A DNA stretch of 64,000 nt. It comes from Chrysaora quinquecirrha (Eukaryota > Cnidaria > Scyphozoa > Semaeostomeae > Pelagiidae). Below the pieces are notes generated by a model. It saw only the letters and a program-made list of their open reading frames with translations, ran no database searches and was not told where the DNA came from. Positions 57,032 to 64,000 of this stretch are shown here, in pieces; the first letter of the stretch is position 1, and every line of letters starts with the position of its first letter. The stretch is taken from the NCBI GenBank assembly GCA_014526335.1, contig JACTAT010000045.1, positions 289,850 to 353,849 of the forward strand, given 5' to 3'. A program made the position numbers and the translations under genes.

Positions 57032-58383
57032 ATGGCTTCAATAGTTGGCTGCATTATCGAGAGTATGATTGATTATGTAATTCTGAAGTCAGAAAAGGTA
57101 GCGTATTATTTGTTCCGCATTTTATTCTTTAAAATAATGGTAAAGATAAGACCTGATAAGAAAGGATAAGACAAAAACATGTTTTCTTTAAGTTAGGTTC
57201 TTACGTTCTTCTTAAGATAAGACAATAAGGTTTTTATTAAGTTAGGTTCTTACGTTCTTAAGTTCCAGAATGACCCTCCCCCATAAATTTGTTATCGGGA
57301 TCGTTCGTAGCAGAAGGATCTTTAACTGCTGCTTGGGTTTTACGTGCGCGCAGAGAACACACGGAGTCAGACGACATTTGAGAGACGATTATCTATCATG
57401 TCTGATCAACTGACTTTACACATGCTTCGTACTGACAGCGTACTGACTGTGTACTGACTGAATACTTATTTACAGAGTTTCTAAGTTATAGTATTTACAA
57501 GTCACATGATCTATTGCGCAGTTAGAAATTATACATGCAACTATGTTCTAACAGAAAGTTCTAGTTATTATGACGTACAAGTACTTACGTAAATAGATAG
57601 AAGGCATAGAAAGATCATAACGTGCAAGAAGACATACGTTACATTTACATGAAGTAGCTGTTCCTACTACAAATTCTGCCTGTGGTGGTAATGTGACAAG
57701 GGAAAGATAAAACACGTAAATATTTCTCTCTCAATATCTGCTCTTTACAGAAGTGTCATACATGTCCAACTGGAAGTCGCTGCCTTGATACTGATTTCAA
57801 ATTAAAAAAGCACATCAACAGTAACAAGCATCAAAATGCAATATTTTTCTTCAAACCAACAAATGCACATCAGGAAAAGGAAGAGCCAGAACAGCCAGAA
57901 CAAGAATCTATTTATATAACAGATTCAGAGTCTATTGCTATGAGTGAAGATGAATCTTGCACGGAACTTGAAAATACTTTCAATGTGGGCAGTGATGGTG
58001 GTAATGATGTAATCAGTCTTGTGGAAAACAACTCCAAAGCCTCTGAAGTGTCTTTTTCTAATGACCAATCACCTAATATTTCAGCGAATGAAATTCAAAA
58101 ACAGCAAAAACAGGCTAAACACAAAAAAGAGATGAAGTGCACTAAGTGTGGGAAGATCTTTGACAGGGACTACAGGCTAAATAGACACCTGCAAACACAC
58201 AAAGAAATTAAGAGCTTTGCATGTTCCTTGTATGCTAGAAGGTTTGCCAGACATGACACCATGGAGGAGCACTTCAAGACAGTGCATTTAAAAAAGAATA
58301 AACATGAATGCAAACATTGTGGTGCTTCATTCCGCCGACCAGGTCGACTACAGTCTCATATAAAATGCAAACATTCTAAATAA
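57032..58383 (+). CDS. C2H2 zinc-finger protein of the transposon, two exons
   Basis: Exon 57032-57097 (MASIVGCIIESMIDYVILKS, donor AAAG/GTAGCG) joins exon 57751-58383 (acceptor TCTTTACAG) in phase 0; about 232 residues. First comes a C2H2-like finger (CHTCPTGSRC, then HINSNKH) and an acidic linker. Then CTKCGKIF...HLQTH, a third finger whose second Cys is Tyr (CSLYARRF...HFKTVH), and CKHCGASF...HIKCKH. It likely binds DNA, perhaps the transposon ends. The long intron (57098-57750) has no other feature. Confidence 0.7.
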
Positions 58384-58478
58384 ACACAGTCAAGGTCTTA
58401 TTGTTTTCACTTGTGTCTAATAGACAAACAATATTTTGTTGATCTTAAACTTCTTTTTAGTATCTTTTTAAATTAGCA

Positions 58479-59302
58479 TCATTTAGAAACTTTGATGCTT
58501 ATGCTACATTTGTTGTGTTCAGTATTTATATGTCCTTTAAAGTATTCAGCTTTAATGTTGCTTAAACTGATATCATGTATGAAGTCCATGAACTTGACTC
58601 TGTCCTTGTCTCGTATCCAGCCAACTTGGAAAGAGCTTCCTGTTTCATCTGTTTCATCTTTTGCAAAGACAGCAAAACACTTATGCTTGTTTTCTAGGAA
58701 CCCTGCAAACTCTATCCAGAACTTGCAATACTCTGATTTGGATACAGCTTGTTTTGATTTAAGTTGAAAGAATTTCTTGCAGCCACTAAGCTTAAATATT
58801 GCAGACTCATCCTTCCTTCTTTTTGGTGTACCATTGGACTTAGCAACTTCCTCAGCTTTCTCTCTTTTGCAACCAAGTTGCTTTAATCCAGGGTCCTGCA
58901 ACTAAGTTTGAGATAAATAAAAAACAATCTTGTAAATTTCATTGTATAGAGTAAAAATTTGTGTAATATTGAAAAAAAACTTACAATTGAAGCTTTGTGT
59001 CCATCCATTGCAACAATTTTCCCTGCTTGCAGACAACATGATACCCAAACATGGTATAATATGGGTGTATCTATTTTTAATCCACTAAAGCCTTTCGGCA
59101 ACTCAAAGGGAGAATCTACCATAAACTCTCCTCTACTTGGTGACATTAATTGTTTTTTGCTGCCAGTGATGGCTACTGTTGCCTCACTCACTGAATCTGT
59201 CACTTCACCACCATGTTCTTTAATTTGTCTTCTAAGTATCTTTTCAATGCCATTGGTAAGGCTGCCACGTTTAATGAATAAAAATTTATGTCCACTAAAC
59301 AT
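58479..59302 (-). CDS. BRCT-domain protein of the transposon, two exons
   Basis: Exon 58985-59302 (ATG 59302, donor ATT/GTAAGT) joins exon 58479-58901 (acceptor AAACTTAG) in phase 0, giving 246 residues. Residues 1-100 look like a BRCT fold: MFSGHKFLFIKRG, IKEHGGEVTDSVSEATVAI with the usual GG turn, and a late YHVWVSCCLQAGK with the conserved Trp. The second half, Lys-rich then KSEYCKFWIEFAGFL, is not recognised. Both exons are intact. BRCT domains bind phosphoproteins or DNA ends in repair; a role in transposon repair is inference. Confidence 0.65.
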
Positions 59303-59518
59303 TATTTACTTTGACGAGGTGCTTGTTACAGTCTTCTTACTCTGTCTCTGAAGCCTAAGCCTTGAATGGTGTTCTTAATAGTTCTCAAAATCTCGAGTTT
59401 GTCCCTAACTGTTAGCCTCTTTTTAGAGGATATTAACCTCATATGGGTGTAAACAGGAAGTGTTTCAAGAAATGGGGATTAAAAAAAAACAGCCCTGGCC
59501 ACTGAACTTTTTTATTTA

Positions 59519-59581
59519 TTTTTCGGCCCCGGCCAGCCCCGGCCGTGCCCCGGCCAGTGGCCGGGGCGCGGGCACCCTCCT
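59519..59581. repeat. Right terminal inverted repeat, GC-rich
   Basis: Complement of 51835-51900 with few changes. Confidence 0.85.
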
Positions 59582-59589
59582 ATGCTGCT
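59582..59589 (+). repeat. 8-bp target duplication, right copy
   Basis: ATGCTGCT. Confidence 0.85.
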
Positions 59590-59622
59590 AGAGTGGCCTG
59601 TGAATGTAATATTTCAATTTAC

Positions 59623-59926
59623 CTTTCAAGAAGTGGTAAAGGATGTCAAACCATTTCGTACCCAGAGGCACCTCAATGGTAACTTTATATTGGTCATTGG
59701 CAACACTGGGAAGATCTAATCCTCGTGGTGTCAGATTGCTGCCATAAGTGTACCCAGTTGCCTCCATCTCAATGCATTCGCCGTCTTTGCTAAATGCTTG
59801 GCACTTGTTGAAAATCCAGAACTTGAATTCTGTTTTGTTCTGTACGTATTGGTTTCTCCCAATAACTTGCACTGCCCGCGTGCACATCTCTTGCGTGACA
59901 TCGTCTATCAGACTCACAAGGAGACT
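59623..59926 (-). CDS. Host gene exon, family unknown
   Basis: Acceptor AACAGCTGTAG, donor GAAAG/GTAAAT, open for about 100 codons: SLIDDVTQEMCTRAVQVI, FKFWIFNKCQAF, LTPRGLDLPSVANDQY. Regular composition and good borders support a real exon. The transposon lies in the following intron. Confidence 0.6.
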
Positions 59927-59957
59927 CTACAGCTGTTTTCCTGATAAGGATACTGCG

Positions 59958-60058
59958 TACTTACTAGTGGAAGCCTGATCGAGATCCTCCCCACTCTCCA
60001 GATACCAATTGAAGGTGTTTGTATCAGCAGAGACATTCCAGAGGAAGAAGAATCTCCT
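59958..60058 (-). CDS. Upstream exon of the same host gene
   Basis: Acceptor TTCTTTTTCAG and donor CTA/GTAAGT. In the frame that joins the next exon in phase 0 it reads SSGMSLLIQTPSIGIWRVG. Another frame (FLWNVSADTNTFNWYLESG) is also open but does not match the next phase. Confidence 0.45.
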
Positions 60059-60389
60059 GAAAAAGAATAATGACATGAATATACGAATATGGTTAGTTTC
60101 AGATTTGCAGTATTTTTGGGATTTTTGGTTTCCATTCGTCCATTTTTCAGTTAACTCAGAAAGTATATAACATAAGGCAACCAAATGTGGTTAGAGTATC
60201 TCCTGATAATGAACATTGTTAACTTTTGAATTTATACAGTTAAGATCTCTTGAGTGATACACATGTGGTTCACCTTTTTTGTTGGGGAGATGAACTTGAG
60301 TAAGTCCGGGAGAGTGTTTCTTGATGCATAGGCGCGTGTGCAGAAGCTATTTCCAGCGGCGGCAAATTTACAGCTCTAAACAGAAGTAA

Positions 60390-60494
60390 TGGCGGACAAA
60401 ACAAACTTTAGTAGCGAGCTTTGTGAAGAGAGATCAAGAAGACTACTGAGTTGTTATAAACATTACCCAAGCATCCCCAAGCATCTTGAATGAT
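60390..60494 (+). CDS. Possible first exon or small ORF
   Basis: ATG in the context AGTAATGGCGG opens 34 codons (MADKTNFSSELCEERSRRLL). No donor or partner exon is clear. The rest of 60059-60627 has no feature. Confidence 0.2.
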
Positions 60495-60627
60495 GAGAGT
60501 CAAAGACTTGCTGTTTTGATGGTAAATGAATCCTGGTAAAATCAAAAATCTGAACATGAAAAAAGCGTACAGTATATGTTGGATAATGCCAAAAGATAGC
60601 GTTTGAACTTTGATACACTATGAAGCC

Positions 60628-60963
60628 AAGAAAACTAACTAACTAACTAACTAACTAACTTTCTATCTATATCTAACTAACATACAAGCTATGCTTGCAA
60701 CCTAACTAACAAGCTTGCTAACTAACTAACTAACTAGCTAACTAACTGCTAACCCTAACTAACAAAAAACTTATGCTAACTAACTAACTAATTTAACTAA
60801 TCTAACTAACTAACCTAACTAACAAGGTAACTAACAAACGAACTAACTAACTAACTACTATCTAACTAACTAACTAGGTACCTAACTAACTAACTAACTA
60901 ACTAACTTAATAACTAACTAACTAACTATTTAAACAACTAACTACTTAGCTAACTAACTAACC

Positions 60964-60998
<35 letters not shown>

Positions 60999-61099
60999 CA
61001 ACTAACTAACTAACTAACTAACCAACTAACTAACTAACTTTCTATCTTACTAACTAAAATACCAGCTATGCTTGCAACCTAACAAACTAGCTTGCTAAT

Positions 61100-61132
<33 letters not shown>

Positions 61133-61232
61133 CGTTAACTATCAAATATACTAACAAAGTAGCTAACTAACTAACTTTCTATCTAATTAACTAACATACT
61201 AGCTATGCTTGCAACCTAACTAACTAGGTTGA

Positions 61233-61267
<35 letters not shown>

Positions 61268-61283
61268 AACTAACTAACTAACT

Positions 61284-61354
<71 letters not shown>

Positions 61355-61472
61355 CTTTTAATACTAACTAACATACTAGCTATGCTTGCAACCTAACTAA
61401 CCAACTTGCTAACTAACTAACTAACTAACTAACAAACAAACTCGCTAACTATCAAATTTACTAACAAACTAG

Positions 61473-61510
<38 letters not shown>

Positions 61511-61728
61511 CTATATTACTAACTAACTAACATACTAGCTATGCTTACAACCTAACTAACCAGCTTACTAACTAACTAACTAAGTAACAAACAAACTCGC
61601 TAACTATCTAAATTACTAACAAAATAACTGACTAACTAACTAACTAACTTACCAACTAATTGGCTAACTAACTAAACAACTAACTAACTAACTAACTAAA
61701 CAACTAACTACTTAGCTAACTAACTAAC

Positions 61729-61763
<35 letters not shown>

Positions 61764-61801
61764 AATACTAGACTATGCTTGCAACCTAACTAACTAGCTT
61801 G

Positions 61802-61842
<41 letters not shown>

Positions 61843-62015
61843 CAACTAACTAACTAACTAAACTAACTAACTAACTAACTAACTAACCAACTCTCTATAT
61901 AACTAACTAACATACTAGCTATGCTTGCAACCTAAGTAACAAGTTGCAAACTAACTAACTAACTACCTAGCTAAGTAACTAACAAACAAACTCGCTAACA
62001 ATAAAATTGACTAAC

Positions 62016-62097
<82 letters not shown>

Positions 62098-62353
62098 CTC
62101 TATCTTACTAACTAACTAACATACAAGCTATGCTTGCAACCTAACTAACCAGCTTACTAACTAACTAACTAAGTAACAAACAAACTCGCTAACTATCTAA
62201 TTTACTAACAAAATAACTGACTAACTAACTAACTAACTTACCAACTAACTAACTAACTAACTAAACAACTAACTAACCAACTAACTAACTAACTAACTAA
62301 CTAACTTACTAACTAACATGCTAGCTATGCTTGCAACCTAACTAATCAACTTG

Positions 62354-62388
<35 letters not shown>

Positions 62389-62505
62389 CTAACTAACTAA
62401 TATACAAGCTATTCTTGCCAAGAAACTAAACAGCTTGCTAACTAACTAACTAACTAATAAACAAACTCGCTAACTATAAAATCTACTAACAAACTAGCTA
62501 ACTAG

Positions 62506-62603
<98 letters not shown>

Positions 62604-63291
62604 CTCCATCTTACTAACTAATTAACATACAAGCTATGCTTGCAACTTTACTAACCAGCCTACTAACTAACTAACTAAGTAACAAACAAACTCGCTTGCT
62701 ATCTAATTTACTAACAAAATAACTGACTCACTAACTAACTAACTTACCAATTAACTAACTAAGAAACTAAACAACTAACTAACTAACTAACTAACTAACT
62801 CTCTATCTTACCAACTAACATACTAGCTATGCTTGCAGCCTAACTAACCAGCTTAATAACTAACCAACTTACTAACTAACTAACAAAGTAACAAACAGAC
62901 TAGCTAACTACTTAATTTATTAACAAAATTACTGACTAACTAACTTAATAACTTAACAACTAACTAACTAACTAATTAAACAGCTAACTATTAAGCTAAC
63001 TAACTAACCAACTAACTAACTAACTATCTAACTAACTAACTAACCAACTAACTAACTATATATCAATCTAACTGACTATCTTACATACAAGCTATACTTG
63101 CAACCTAACTAACTAGGTTGCTAACTAAATAACTAACAAACAAACTTGCTATCTATCAAATTTACTAACAAAGTAACCAACTAACTAACTAACTATCTAA
63201 CTAACTAACTAACCAACTAACTAACTAACTATCTATCTTACTGACTAACTTACTTACAAGCTATGCTTGCCACCTAATTAACTTGCTTTCC

Positions 63292-63357
<66 letters not shown>

Positions 63358-63419
63358 TATACAAGCTATTCTTGCCAACAAACTAAACAGCTTGCTAACT
63401 AACTAACTAACTAACTAAC

Positions 63420-63462
<43 letters not shown>

Positions 63463-63519
63463 CTATCTTACTGACTAACTTACATACTAGCTATGCTTGC
63501 AACCTAACTAACTAGCTTG

Positions 63520-63560
<41 letters not shown>

Positions 63561-63611
63561 AAACAAACTCGCTAACTATCTAATTTACAAACCAACTAAC
63601 TAGCTACCTAC

Positions 63612-63652
<41 letters not shown>

Positions 63653-64000
63653 AACTCTCTATCTTACTAACTAACTAACATACAAGCTATTCTTGCAACC
63701 TAACTAACCAGACTGCTAACTAACTAAGTAAATAACAAACAAACTCGCTAACTATCTAATTTACTAACAAAATAACTGACTAACTAAGTAACTAACTTAC
63801 CAATCAGCGAACTAACTAATTAAACAACTAACCAACCAATTAACTAACTAACTCTCTATCCTACTAACTAACATACTAGCTATGCTTGCAATCTAACTAT
63901 ACAGCTTGATAACTAACTAACTAAGTAACAAACAAAAAAACTCGCCAACTATCAAATTTACAAACAAACTAGCTAACTAACTAACTGTTTGCAATCTAAC
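60628..64000 (+). repeat. AACT/CTAA tetranucleotide satellite with an embedded spacer motif
   Basis: Over 3.3 kb of near-perfect CTAA repeats run to the window edge. A motif TAGCTATGCTTGCAACCTAA interrupts it about 18 times (60687, 61066, 61206, 61380 and onward to 63889) at irregular 80-380-bp spacing, usually preceded by CTTACTAACTAACATAC and followed by CCAGCTTGCT. No coding capacity. Confidence 0.95.

Larger units (their letters stand above)
51835..59581. mobile_element. 7.75-kb TIR DNA transposon with transposase-PHD, C2H2 and BRCT genes
   Basis: The ends AGGAGGGTGCCCGCGCCCC and its complement begin GC-rich inverted repeats of about 70 bp (GGCCGGGGC words), far richer in G+C than the surroundings. 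The 8-bp duplication ATGCTGCT is exact. Three genes lie inside: minus 52578-56782, plus 57032-58383, minus 58479-59302. Eight-bp duplications are made by hAT and P types; the transposase suggests P-like. It sits in a host intron, about 35 bp from an exon. Confidence 0.8.

Noticed and set aside
60628..64000. Telomeric repeat
   Set aside because: The unit is CTAA/TTAG with no GG; it is not TTAGGG or another known telomere motif.

Overview
This is a repeat-dense invertebrate metazoan window. Evidence: spliced exons with GT/AG borders, a homeodomain, PHD fingers, Copia, CR1-like and Penelope-like retroelements, and several TIR DNA transposons. A cnidarian-type genome fits, but no gene fixes the species. 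All calls come from reading the sequence; no search was run.

0-10.6 kb: a young Copia retrotransposon (LTRs differ by one substitution and a 2-nt indel) sits in an older dispersed repeat whose empty copy survives at 39.06-39.57 kb. The Copia pol frame is split at 2525 by a 5.6-kb insertion with an 8-bp target duplication. That insertion carries a minus-strand spliced gene: a first exon, twelve copies of a 75-bp exon at an exact 196-bp period, two short exons, and a terminal PHD-finger exon. All these exons have compatible phases.

10.6-31 kb: a transposon graveyard. It holds a 635-bp inverted-repeat element, two Penelope-like elements with inverted ends, a decayed CR1-like LINE (SGNH-type ORF1, RT) invaded by another LINE tail, an 80-90-bp dispersed repeat, two MITEs, a G-rich minisatellite and a LINE RT fragment. 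One or two orphan host-like exons lie here (11.3 and 27.9 kb).

31-44 kb: a minus-strand homeobox gene (exons 34213-34372 and 31653-31724) is interrupted at its splice donor by a 2.24-kb TIR element with a 9-bp target duplication. The element carries three well-formed, phase-compatible exons. A decayed SWIM zinc-finger gene lies beside it. Two plus-strand host-like genes follow (41.4-42.2 and 43.1-44.2 kb).

44.2-51.4 kb: a virus-like locus of unknown family. It has compact ORFs (RING plus acidic tail, two very basic core-like proteins, a Lys/Glu-rich protein, two unknown proteins), several broken by single in-frame stops, one by a LINE insertion and one by an inverted duplication. Its intergenic spacers carry CRE palindromes, CCAAT boxes and two seven-module heat-shock elements.

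51.8-59.6 kb: a 7.75-kb DNA transposon with GC-rich TIRs and an 8-bp target duplication. It encodes an AT-hook/coiled-coil/P-like DDE transposase candidate ending in three PHD fingers, a divergent C2H2 zinc-finger gene and a BRCT gene. It sits in an intron of a minus-strand host gene (exons 59.6-60.1 kb). The window ends in over 3.3 kb of AACT tetranucleotide satellite.
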